Positions 23,701 to 33,899 of a DNA stretch of 64,000 nt are shown here, one piece after another. The stretch covers positions 37,655,045-37,719,044 of the forward strand of contig OY282558.1 of NCBI GenBank assembly GCA_958295665.1, in the 5' to 3' direction. Under the pieces are notes generated by a model. It did not search any database, had not been told where the DNA came from, and saw only the letters and a list, made by a program, of their open reading frames with translations. The position numbers and the translations under genes were made by a program. The stretch comes from Tipula vernalis (Eukaryota; Arthropoda; Insecta; Diptera; Tipulidae). Position 1 is the first letter of the stretch. Every line of letters begins with the position of its first letter.

Positions 23701-25584
23701 TTCGAACTTAATATGTAAAATAAGTTTTTGGCAACATTTTGATTTTATTCATAATTGTGAATATTACAAAAATACTACAAGTCGTAAGTTTTTTTTTTTT
23801 TATATATATCTAAAGCATAAAATTTACGATTGTTGAGCTTTTAATAGTGGTTTGCAATTTTTTAATTGGATAAAATCTAATGTTTTATGGGAGTTCTTGT
23901 ATTTTGTTTTATCTTTGAAGAGAAGTTACTTGACCCAACCGTAAAAATGTTATATGTATATTAAAGATTCTTATGATAATTACGATAAACTTTTAATCAC
24001 AATTTAAATTGGGTTGTTACATAACCGAAAAATAATTACAAAAATCAACAAAATCAGTAAATTTTCAGTATTGCTGCTTTATTCAAACATATTTATACAT
24101 ATGACAAAATGTTACCTTCATAAAAAATTTATTTAACTTCAAGTTCATCTGTGTTTGTTTGAGAATTGAGAATATCTCTGTACATATACGCAATTATATG
24201 TATGAATCAAAAATTGAAAACAATTTTTGGTGAAAAGAAAGGAAACGCTCGAAACAATTTTTGGCACACCAATAATAAAGGGAAATATGGTGGAAAAATT
24301 CTAAATTCGATTATTTTCATTTTATTTTCACTTAGTGGGAAAATACAAATAAAATTCCCGTTAGGATTTTCATTTCTAAAAATACAAAATTAAATAAAAT
24401 TACACCACTCCTGACGTAGATACTTTTCGATCTACGTACATATGTACAAAAGTATTGGGGCCTCTTTTTATTTTTTTTGGGTTTTTTTTTTTCGAAGAAA
24501 ATGGTTTCAAGCAAAAATAGGCGCAGGCACTTACAAAGTGAATTTATTAATATTTAAATGCGTGTTTGATTATGAATTTAAGAATTTTCCAAAATTATGC
24601 ACAACACTAACAATTTTTGGGTTTTTTTTTTTTTTGTCTTAAGAGTGTACACTGTGTGTACATAAAAATAAAATTGTTTTTCTTGTGTTGTTCGTTAAAC
24701 ATCTATGTTATATTGTGTTTATATAATATGGTGAATATATTTATGCGGAAATTATGTTTCCATCGAGATCTTATGTATATACATTATTATGATTTCATAA
24801 GAGAGAACCAGCATACATTTATTAAATATTGAATTTTTGTTAGAAATATAGGAAATGACTTCGGAAAGATAATGCGTTAAGTTTGAATCAATTTTAATGA
24901 AATTCTTTGTTTTCGATATTTTTTGGGGAAACTAAACAAAAAACAAAAAACATTAATTCAATCAATGTGTTATCATGAAACTTGAGAATCCAATCGAACA
25001 AATATTGATTTTAGAAGTTTATTTTTTAATTAAAATCAATATAGAAGAAAATAATTAAATTTTGATTTAAAAAAAAAAAAGAAATGTATCGATCGTAATA
25101 CGATATATCCAAAAAAATTTATTGAGTTTGCAATTATCCTTGGCATTTCGGGCTGTATTTAGAATTTAGAATGTAGAAAAATCTCGTATCTAGCTAATTA
25201 TTTTCGAGATAAAAAATCGCTCTGGTTCGTGGAAACTGCTTCAGGCTCTTCAAAAATAATTTTTTTTTGTACATAAAAATCCATTTAAAGGATGCTTCAC
25301 GGTTATTAAAATAATTAAAAGGAATTCTTTTAATATATAACAAGCTGCCCATTTCTAAATATTTTTATCTATTTATTTATTTCTATTAACCTTACATAAC
25401 AAAAAAATGTACAAATTTTTTTAATAAACGCTTACAATCTTTGTCTAAAAACAGTTTCGATTAACCATAGTATTAAAAATTAATTTTAATGTAAAAGAAA
25501 AAATGTTAAGATTTGAACATACCATAATCATCAAAATTTATAAAAATATTTACGCTCATCCCTGACTGACTCCATGATTGACTC
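20721..25584. other. Long AT-rich stretch without recognised genes
   Basis: Nearly 4.9 kb. The short frames here (for example 21,518-21,712, 22,147-22,344 and 24,166-24,393) are biased to K, N, I, F and Y, overlap frames on the other strand and match no family. Simple sequence includes (TA)n at 21,779-21,801 and (ATT)n near 22,660-22,680. It could be intron or intergenic DNA of a host locus. A repeat-like 3' end with ATTTATTTATTT occurs near 25,370 but I cannot assign it. Confidence 0.5.
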
Positions 25585-26072
25585 GGGAACACTTTCCTTA
25601 TATTTCCAAATTATATCATGTCAATTAGGAAGTGACTCGGTTATTTCTCAAACGATTCTGATGAATTTTGACTTGTACGATTGAAATGGGATCTTCAAAT
25701 GATTTTTAGATGAAGTTCTGGAATATGGCCAAGTAGGATGAAACTTGGCTGTTTCTGAACTGATTATGATGAAATTCGACTTGTACGGTGGAAATGGGAT
25801 CTTCAAAAGAGTTTTAGACAAAGTTCTGGAATATGGCCAAGTAGGATGGAACTTGGCTATTTCTTAACCGACTACGATGAAATTGTATGATTTGTATGAT
25901 TTTAAGATGAAGTTCTGGAATATGACCAAGTAGGATGGAAATTGGCTATTTCTGAACTAATTATGATAAAATTGGACTTGTACGATGAAATTTCGGAATA
26001 TGGTCAATTAGGATGGAACTCGATTATTTATAAACCATAAGTATGATGAAATGCAACATGCACGATCGAAAT
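25585..26072 (+). repeat. R repeat array, forward arm (left of the CR1 insertion)
   Basis: The clearest R copies: GTTCTGGAATATGGCCAAGT recurs at 25,715, 25,823 and 25,912, spacing 108 and then 89 bp. The array stops at CGATCGAAAT (26,063-26,072) and resumes with AAATGTGATCCTCAAATGAT at 35,090, where the unit consensus reads on, so the DNA between was inserted. Confidence 0.75.
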
Positions 26073-26114
26073 TTTATTTTAGGTCTACTTTGAGGGTTAG
26101 TAAATTGTTCTCGG

Positions 26115-26299
26115 GTGCCTTTGGTAAGGTTGAAGTTTTGGCATCAGAGCTTGTCGGGCGATTTGGTAAAATTTCATATTTTGGTTATTTATAACCCGCC
26201 TCCTGCTTGTACTGATGATATTAATAATTTACAAACAATTTTTTCTGAATATTTATCTCAGTATGAAAAAATTATTTGTTGTGGTGATTTAAACTTTAA
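26115..26299 (+). pseudogene. CR1-like endonuclease, N-terminal part
   Basis: Reads HILVIYNPPPACTDD, a spacer, then YEKIICCGDLNFN, the GDxN motif of the exonuclease-endonuclease-phosphatase fold that nicks the target DNA. It is broken at TTAA (26,296-26,299) by the piggyBac element; the coding sense continues at 29,084. Confidence 0.65.
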
Positions 26300-26504
26300 C
26301 CCTTGTGTCTATACCCGGGCACCCGGGTGGCCATTTCGATTTAAAATGCTCGTAACTTTTTCAATTTCACAGTTAGACTATCCCTACTCCTTGACATCCA
26401 AGAACTACTTATTTTTTATTGATCTTTGAACAGAAGTTAACTAAAAATTATTGCTGAACTAAATTATTCGTTTACCAATATTATTACTCTTGTAGTCTAT
26501 ACCC

Positions 26505-26520
26505 GGCCACCCGGGTGGCC
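26505..26520. repeat. 16-bp perfect palindrome, internal copy of the subterminal motif
   Basis: GGCCACCCGGGTGGCC. The terminal copies are 10- and 12-bp perfect palindromes with one-base departures beyond that. Probably a transposase-binding site. Confidence 0.6.
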
Positions 26521-27723
26521 ATTTAAAAAAAACACTGAATATGCTATTTGTATAACATTTTATTGTTTAAATCAACATTTCATCACAGAAAAAATCAAAA
26601 ATTATCACATAAATAATTCAGTTGGTTATTAAAAATATGTTTACAAAATAAGAAATTCAATTTGGTAAAAATTTACAAAAAAAATTAAAACTATTAACAC
26701 TTAGAACACTTTATTTGAGTGTTCGTATGTTCTACACATACTGGTCTTCTACAGATACTACAGGATTTCCGTGAATTTCGTCGCTTTTTGGGATCGGAAG
26801 ACAAACAAATCCAGCATTTGCCAACTTGAGGAATTCGGCCATCGTTGTTGCGTAACACATTAGGTACTCCAGACGTTGTCAATTCCTGGTTTATTGGTAC
26901 ATAGAGCGGTTTGCCAAGTATGCATTCTATCCCTGAACGTGAATTAAAATTTCTATATACATTTGGTATGGTTGATCGATCTGACACATGCGGTAGAGCT
27001 AATTGAAGCACAAGATCTTTCAAGAATTCTCGACGATTGTGTGTTTTGTTTGATCTAGCCGGGTTATTTTCTATGTAAATTTTGTAAGCCGCGACGCAAG
27101 CTACATCAATTATATTGTAAAAAAATGCTACAGGCCATCTTTTCGTCCTTCGTTTGGTTGTATAATGAGTGACCAGTTTGTCCATATTATCTACTCCACC
27201 TTTTTTTCCATTGTAATAATGAATGATTTCCGGTTTTTTTTTTGTCTCCAATTACTGAATCCGTATAATGCTGCGTAGATAATAATAATACACTCTTATT
27301 TTTTTTGGGGACATACGAACAAAGTGTAATATTATCATCGCTGAATCCAAAAATTGACGAATAAATTTCCCGAGATCTGGACGGCAACATTTCTTTTGGA
27401 ACATAGGGTTTATTTTTTTTTAATGTCCCGACTATTGATAAGTCCCAAGAGATCAATAAACGAGCAAGCGGCAATGTTGTAAAAAAATTGTCAGTTACTA
27501 TATTTCTCCCAGACCCTTTGAAACGGGCGCATAGGTCCTTGACAACCCGCTCTCCTTGATTGATTTCCCTGCCTGATGGTTGCTTACCCGTATATATCTG
27601 CCCCGTTATTGGGTAAGAGTTAGCAGCATCGCAAACCCACCATACTTTGATCCCATATTTTGCCGGTTTGGACGGCATATACTGGGTGAATCTTGTTCGT
27701 CCTACACAAAAAATTTTTTTTTA

Positions 27724-28120
27724 TACTGAATACTGAATACTGAATACTGAATACTGAATACTGAATACTGAATACAGAATACAGAATACAGAATACAGAA
27801 TACAGAATACAGAATACAGAATACAGAATACAGAATACTGAATACAGAATACTGAATACTGAATACTGAATACTGAATACTGAATAGAATACTGAATACT
27901 GAATACAGAATACAGAATACAGAATACTGAATACTGAATACTGAATACTGAATACTGAATACTGAATACTGAATACTGAATACAGAATACTGAATTCAGA
28001 ATACAGAATACAGAATACAGAATACTGAATACTGAATACTGAATACTGAATACTGAATACTGAATACAGAATACAGAATACAGAATACAGAATACAGAAT
28101 ACAGAATACTGAATACTGAA
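27724..28120. repeat. 7-bp minisatellite inside the piggyBac gene
   Basis: About 57 units of ACTGAAT or ACAGAAT. The two variants occur in runs rather than at random (for example a run of ACTGAAT at 27,724-27,772, then ACAGAAT to about 27,835). One shortened unit (GAATAGAAT) is near 27,885. Because 7 is not a multiple of 3 and the units lack stops, all minus frames stay open, giving a spurious YSVFCIL repeat. Confidence 0.92.
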
Positions 28121-28650
28121 ATGTCAATAATTTCCAGATTTTCTGCGGTTTATCCCGATTTAGAATATTGTGTTCTGTGTATACTTCATTGGCCTTCCTG
28201 TTTGTGTGTCTAATGATTATTTCACACATGACGTCCGTAAATATACACTTGAAGGTATCTCTTACAGATAACATTTCGGTCGATCGCGATGGCCCACTTC
28301 GTTGACTCCTGAGAATATTGTGTCTCAATGTTTGCCTTTGAGGAGGATTTTGTCTCCATATCGATCCATCTTTTCCTTTTAGATAAGGCGAATTATTACA
28401 ATTTGCACTTCCAGTTTCTCCTTCGTCTTCAACTTCACTATCGCTGAAAATTTCTTCATCAGACACTTCAATTTGGACTTCATGATCTTCATAAACGTCC
28501 TCTATGTCTGAATCTTCCACGTTTCTATCCGCTGCTGTAGGAAGCCACTCATCTTCTGAGCCGTCGTCAACAAAATCAAGCACTTCTTCGTCATCGTCAC
28601 ATTCCTCTAATAAACGATTTAGGTATGCTTGTTGATCTTCATAAGACAAA

Positions 28651-28715
28651 CTAGGGCAAAAATGTGTATATAAATGTAAAAAAACCGAACGGATCATCCA
28701 AATAATAAATCTTAC
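28651..28715 (-). other. Intron near the start of the piggyBac transposase gene
   Basis: 65 bp with GTAAGA at the 5' end and a pyrimidine tract plus CCCTAG at the 3' end. Removing it links the two N-terminal pieces in phase and gives a better start codon (CAT at 28,754-28,756, minus strand) than any downstream Met. Confidence 0.6.
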
Positions 28716-29109
28716 CGTCTAAACTCAGCATTTGAAATGTCTCTGTGGTCCGCCATTTTATCACTCACATATATATTTATTTACAAAAAAAATCACTTCC
28801 GCAATCAACCTTTCCATTTGAATACCACACCTACTCTAATTTCCTCAGCTCACCTAAACGATTCTTTTCTGTTTTGTTCTACTAGCATTAACCGGGGATT
28901 CCCCATTTTTTATTTATTTTTTTTGTTTTATAACGTTTAAAATAGTATATTAAAATAAATAAAGGCAATAATACACTGGCAAATACAAAAATTTTCGATA
29001 TTAACAAGAAAATACATGTGGCCACCCGGGTGGGTCGGGTATAGAATAGTGTATAATTTTTTGGGTATAGACACAACGGTTAATATGTTGATTACCAATA
29101 AACTAAGTG

Positions 29110-29353
29110 AGTAGTATGGTACAGCTTGGTGACCAAAAAGACACAGCCGTCTCCAAGTTGTACCCAGTCCGGAAATAGTCAATTTTAATATGAAAATAAA
29201 ATTTTATAAATACAGAAGTATAAAAATCAGATGTTTATACTTCTGTATTTATAAAATTTTATTTTCATATTCAAATTGACTATTTCCGGACTGGGTACAA
29301 CTTGGAGACGGATGTGTTTTTTTTTTTGGTCACCAAGCTTGTACCATACTACT
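29110..29353. mobile_element. 244-bp hairpin element
   Basis: The left arm (AGTAGTATGGTACAGCTTGG to AATACAGAAGTATAAA, about 29,110-29,224) is the near-perfect reverse complement of the right arm (TTTATACTTCTGTATTTATA to CCATACTACT, about 29,234-29,353), with a loop of roughly 9 bp. The arms differ by a T10 tract and a few bases. It may be a MITE, or the fused terminal repeats of the Polinton fragment beside it; the AG start and CT end would suit either. Confidence 0.65.
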
Positions 29354-29560
29354 ACTGTGTGTTAATAATATGAATAAATCAGATAGTCTAGAAATCAGAT
29401 TGTTTAAATAAAAAATAGTATTTCTTGCGAATACTCGTATACTAATAATATGTGTTGTTGTTGTTGTTTTGATACAAAAATAAAAATATTAGGATCTATT
29501 CCAGATGTCAAATAAAAATAGTTGTTGTATAATGAAGATATTTAATATCTATTTTTTGTA

Positions 29561-29824
29561 TCAGATGTTGTTAGTATAGTTATGTATAATTGAAAATTTA
29601 CATTTTGGTGTGTTATGTATAATTAGCGCGAATGTTTTTTGAAAAATATTTTTGATAAGTCTTTTTATATCTTTATAATCATGTTCTCCTGTTATTTTAG
29701 TTCCGAATTTTGTTCCGTCTTGGGTGAAAAAAATTGTTGTTTGTGTAAATACGTGGAAGTATGTTACTTCCGGATTGAATGATTTGTTGTTATTCGGATG
29801 TGTACCAAATATCAGCTGATTCAA
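29561..29824 (-). CDS. Small ORF of unknown function in the Polinton fragment
   Basis: 87 codons, opposite in direction to the polymerase. It contains GTHPNNNKSFNPEVTYFHVF and FFTQDGTKFGTKI, of less skewed composition than the surrounding AT noise, but I recognise no domain. It could be the end of a minor Polinton gene or chance. It is duplicated at 41,438-41,701. Confidence 0.25.
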   Translation of the reverse strand: MNQLIFGTHPNNNKSFNPEVTYFHVFTQTTIFFTQDGTKFGTKITGEHDYKDIKRLIKNIFQKTFALIIHNTPKCKFSIIHNYTNNI

Positions 29825-30099
29825 AAATTAAGTTATACGCGCTGTTCTAGATTTAGTATATATTCACAAAGATCTATATGTATTTTTTATATCTTTGACA
29901 TCATGTTATCTTGTTAAGATGTCTATAAAGAAAACTATAATTAGATTAGAATTATGAAAATAATATTAGAAACAACAATAGTTTTAATATAATTTTTTTA
30001 ATGAAGATATTTGATATCTTATTATTTTTTGAGTTGTTGGTATATAGTTTAATTGAAAAATTATCAGAATTTCTCGAAATAAATATTTTTTTACATGAT

Positions 30100-33000
30100 T
30101 GTTTCTATTTTAACATTTATGATTTTCCTAATATTTTTTCCCACGGTGTGGCGTTCACTGTAAATATCAGACCCTACATTTCTGTATGCCACTCGCCAGG
30201 TACTGGTACATCTTTAATGGCAAACCCAGTTTCGAACGAGAAACAAAAGCCTCAATATGTTCAAGGTAAATATTATTATTTAATAACAAAATTTAAAATA
30301 TAATAAGTTTATTTTTTTTGATTTTTTGTATTTTTTTTTCTTGTAATTTATAGGAGAGGGTGGTATATTTTCATTAAAAAAATTAACATTGAAAAAGACA
30401 ACTAACAAACGGGTTTTGGATGAGGAACCATTGAACGAGCCCCAAGCCAGTACATCTAAGGACCTAACATCGGCTAGAGACAACAGGTTTGTTAATATTA
30501 TTACTAATAAATGTATTACTAACCAAAAATTTAAATGTAAGAGTACTGAAACGGTATTCAAATTTGTAAACATCCCTCAAGACATTTCTAAATTGTCTTC
30601 TTATTTAAATGAGGCGTTCGACGAAATTATAAAAATTTTAACGTAAGATACCCTCCCTCATTATAAAATAGGTTTTAAAATTTCTTTACCCGAATGTCAT
30701 AATAGTAAACCTATTGGTATCAATTTTACCAACTTTTCTAATCTAAAGACTCACGCTATAGCCTTCCTTTTCGAGTCGGTGGCTCAATCAAATGCCAGCT
30801 TCCTTTTAACTGATTTTTTAGAAATATTTTCTGTAATTTTGCAAATTCCTCACGGTACAGGGCCACTTTTTGATTTAAACATAGTACCTGCACAAGCATT
30901 CTTGGATCATAAAATCAAAAGTGTTATAGATGTTAAGGTTGACAATCCTATATATTGTCTGCCTGTAGCAATATTATTTGGTCAATGTATTGCCGATAAA
31001 GAAAAACTAAAACGCATAATAATTATTTATTGATGGATAATGTCCATAAGCTGAACAGATTAGCAAAGGGTAAAACTGATCAGCATTTTGGTACAAATTT
31101 AATTCAGTTGACAGCATATCAAAAAGTATTACCTCAATATAACATTGTTGTGTTTAATGATAGGCGAAATTTCGAGAAAAAATTATTTAATACTGCTAAT
31201 ATAGTAGGAGAGCATAAAAATATAAATATATTTTACTTTGAGGATATTAATAATTTTGTGGCTATATGTAATGTGCGCATGTTTTTTAATAAAAGGTATC
31301 AATGTGTAATATGTTATGCACTCTATAATAAAAAAAATTATCATTTATGTTCAGAAAAATGTAAATCTTGTGAAAACTCACCACCGTGTAATCGTTTACA
31401 ACGTAAAATTAAATGTGATAAGTGTATATAGATATTTTTACGGTGAAGAATGTTATAATATTCATCAACAAACAATCTGTAATACAATGAAATTTTGTAA
31501 GGTTTGTGTTAAACTTAATGATATGCGCAAACGTGATAATAAAGCACATTCTTGTGATGAAAGATGTTGTAATGTATGTGCTCAAATAGTTGATAGAAAC
31601 CATAATTGTTATGTGCAGAGATATAGAAAAAAAAACACCTGCCAATTTTTCAATTATATTCTATGATCTAGAATGTACCTAGCATTTAAATATTGGAGAT
31701 GAAACATATCTTCACGAGCCAAATCTATGTGTCGTCCATCTTGTGTGCAATAAATGTTACATGATACTCTGCTACATGATCTAATTACTGTTGTTCTGAA
31801 TGCGATGTAAGGCAGCATGTTTTTGAAAATGACAATGAAGGTCAATCAATGTGTTGAAAAATTTGGGAAATTTTGTGAAACATTTCGTAAAAACTCGTTA
31901 ACGACTTTTTGCATTACCCATAACTTTAAGGCGTACGATGGACAGTTCATTATGCGAGAATTGGTGAAACGTAAAAAAAGCAGAGATCCAATTATCGTAG
32001 GTATGAAAATCTATAGAATTATTTATGATTCACATATACATTTTATAGATTCTCTAAATTTTTTGCCCATGCCATTATCCAAATTCCCTGAAACATTTGG
32101 TCTGGTAAATCTGTCAAAAGGCTGGTATCCACATTTTTTTAACACACCTGAAAATTATAATTACATTGGAGAAGTTCCTGATAAAAAGTATTTTGGAACA
32201 AAACATATGCTGGATAAAGAAATAAATCGTTTCAATATTTGGTATGAAGAGCGCTGTTCTTCAGAGTACGATAATCGAAAAGAATTAATCAAGTATCGTA
32301 CTCAAGATGTCGATATACTTCGCAGATGTTATGTCGCTTTTATGACCGATTTTTCAAAAATTACCAGTATAAATCCTTTACTACAGTCATTTACACTAGC
32401 CCAAGCAGTAATAAATGCTTATAGGAAAAATGTTATGCAAGAGAATACCTTGGATGTAGTACCTAAAAATGTATATCATGAATCTAAAAAAAAAAATCTG
32501 TCAGTCATGGTTGATTTATGAAAATAGAAAATGTAATGGGAAAATATTGTATGAAGTACCGATACCTACAACAAACTATTACGTAGACGGTTATAGTAAA
32601 GATACAAATACTGTCTACGAGTTTCTAGGTTGCTACTGGCATGGTTGTGAAAGTTGTTTTTTTAACCGAAATCAAAGTCTTTATGGAGGTATTAAAGAAA
32701 CATTTGAATCGCGGTATGATCAAACAGTATTAAGACTTGATTTAATTGCGTCTCTAGGCTACAAAATAGTAGTGTACATTCAAACAATTCTTAATTGAAA
32801 CCTCCGAATAGCCGCATCTCTGGCAAACGATCAGCAATTTAGGTACAGTTATCTAAATCCAAGAGATGTACTATATGGAAGTCGTACGGAAACATTTCAG
32901 TTGTATTACAAGGCAAAAATGGCGAGAAAATTTGCTATTATGATTTCACATCTCTATACCCATATGTAAACAAAACTTGTAAAAATCCTATAAAACATCC

Positions 33001-33104
33001 CAAAATATATTACAATGAGGAGTGTATAAATTTCGATATTTCTGAAATGGATGGTTTAATAAAATGCTCTATTGTACCACCGCGCAATCTATTAATTCCC
33101 TTGC
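30100..33104 (+). pseudogene. polB: Polinton protein-primed DNA polymerase B, truncated
   Basis: A possible first exon (to 30,265) ends at a GT and a second begins at 30,354 after TTTATAG (intron 88 bp). N-terminal region: GINFTNFSNLKTHAIAF, then VIDVKVDNPIYCLPVAI. A cysteine/histidine-rich zone follows at about 31,290-31,620 (CVICYALYNKKNYHLCSEKC, CCNVCAQ). The exonuclease domain shows YDLECT (Exo I, 31,660), HNFKAYDGQFI (Exo II, 31,920) and YRTQDVDILRR (Exo III, 32,296). Then come VYEFLGCYWHGC (32,617) and palm motif A, DFTSLYPYVNK (about 32,943). Motifs B and C (with DTD) are absent because the gene ends at the CR1 junction. Frameshifts and stops divide it into several frames. Confidence 0.8.
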
Positions 33105-33400
33105 TTGAGTTTACATAATTTATTTTATTTACCTTTACAACCGACTAGATTGGATAAAAGCCTATTGGATTTGATAATTTTGTATGAGGCTGATAAGCAT
33201 AATTTTATTTCTTTTGGGCAGCTTGCTGTTCCTGCCATTTCTGATCATGACTTGATTTTTGCCTGCTATAAGTTCAGTCGTACCAGGGATAAAATTTCAT
33301 ATACGGTTGTTCCTGATTATAAAGCAATCAATCATGAGTATTTTGTAAATTGTTTCTTTTCGTTAGACTGGTCAAATCTTTATTTTATTAGATACTAATT
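33105..33400 (+). pseudogene. CR1-like endonuclease, C-terminal part
   Basis: SLHNLFYLPLQPTRLD then PAISDHDLIFACYKF, with the SDH catalytic motif that ends the endonuclease fold. With the two earlier pieces it completes the domain at about the expected GDxN-to-PTR spacing, supporting a single element split by later insertions. A one-base frame change occurs at the join. Confidence 0.68.
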
Positions 33401-33402
33401 GT

Positions 33403-33862
33403 GTGCGTCGTAAAACGAGTATAAATAAATGTCCCACTGCTCCGTGGTTAAATGCACATATTTTGAATTTAATGCAAAGAAGAGATTTGACTTACAAAAA
33501 ATATAAAAGATTTGGATTAGAGCTCGATTTTGAATCATTTAAATCTTTTAGAAATAAAACCAACAAATGCATCAATCAAGCTAAAAATATATTTTATTTT
33601 GGGAATTTGCACAAACCTAAAACAACCTGGAGCAATTTGAAGAAACTAGGTATTTCATGTAAGTCGACTGAAGCAGTCATTGACTTTTCTGCTGATGAAA
33701 TTTTGGTTGGGATCAGTAAACTTAACGAATCTATGGGTGTTTTGCCTTTACCCGATTTTGATTTTATTAGTTCTGGTAGTTATGGGTTTGTTTTTGATTG
33801 TATCGATGAACTTATGGTATTGAATGCAATTCGTACTGTTAAGTCTGATTCGATGGCATGGT
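33403..33862 (+). pseudogene. CR1-like linker between endonuclease and RT
   Basis: TAPWLNAHILNLMQRRDLTY and a following basic helix (YKRFGLELDFESFKSFRNK) are the usual spacer region, ending VLNAIRTVKSDSMAW where the RT should begin. A deletion of roughly 200 codons follows, with a 38-bp filler (GTAAAC to TTTCAG) between the halves. This is the only place where I saw a base differ between the two duplication copies (33,407, first codons of this frame). Confidence 0.65.
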
Positions 33863-33899
33863 AAACTTCAGAGTAATAATAAATAAATAATTTTTCAGA

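Larger units (their letters stand above)
26694..28756 (-). pseudogene. piggyBac transposase, interrupted
   Basis: Exon 1 is 28,756-28,716 (starts MADHRDISNAEF) and exon 2 starts at 28,650 (LSYEDQQAYLNRL); the phase agrees across the intron. An acidic N-terminus follows, then the start of the core (IIIRHTNRKANEVYTEHN) up to about 28,130. Next comes a 7-bp minisatellite. The core resumes at about 27,700 with QYMPSKPAKYGIKVWWVCDA, carrying the second catalytic Asp, then TDNFFTTLPLA. A frameshift at a T10 tract (about 27,237-27,246) precedes GKKGGVDNMDKLVTHYT with the third Asp. The C-terminus is the cysteine-rich domain (CWICLSSD to CSKC). The segment with the first catalytic Asp is missing, so the protein could not catalyse transposition. 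The T10 frameshift could be an assembly error; the missing core could not. Confidence 0.85.
26300..29079 (-). mobile_element. piggyBac-like DNA transposon, non-autonomous now
   Basis: A 2,780-bp element flanked by TTAA at 26,296-26,299 and 29,080-29,083, the hallmark of piggyBac. The terminal repeats are CCCTTGTGTCTATACCC on the left and CCGTTGTGTCTATACCC read inward from the right. A subterminal motif of the form TCTATACCCG followed by a CACCCGGGTGG palindrome occurs three times: left end (26,309-26,333), about 190 bp further in (26,497-26,521), and right end (about 29,019-29,047, inverted). The gene inside is broken by a deletion or minisatellite and a frameshift. Confidence 0.88.
29354..33104 (+). 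mobile_element. Polinton/Maverick fragment
   Basis: Contains the 5' part of a protein-primed DNA polymerase B gene and the sequence upstream of it. No integrase, ATPase, protease or capsid gene and no second terminal repeat is present, so it is a fragment of a normally 15-20 kb element. It lies within the endonuclease gene of the CR1-like element: CR1 coding sense stops at 29,109 and resumes at about 33,105, with TGAG at both edges. Confidence 0.65.

Noticed and set aside
20965..25400. Short frames in AT-rich DNA as small genes
   Set aside because: Composition is K/N/I/F/Y-biased, frames overlap on opposite strands, and there are no recognisable motifs.
25585..26072. CRISPR-like array
   Set aside because: Units are ~108 bp, diverged, without short unique spacers, and the DNA is eukaryotic.
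27996..28130. Repeated YSVFCIL-type peptide at the end of the piggyBac N-terminal frame
   Set aside because: Product of reading the 7-bp minisatellite, whose units lack stops in every frame; not a protein repeat domain.
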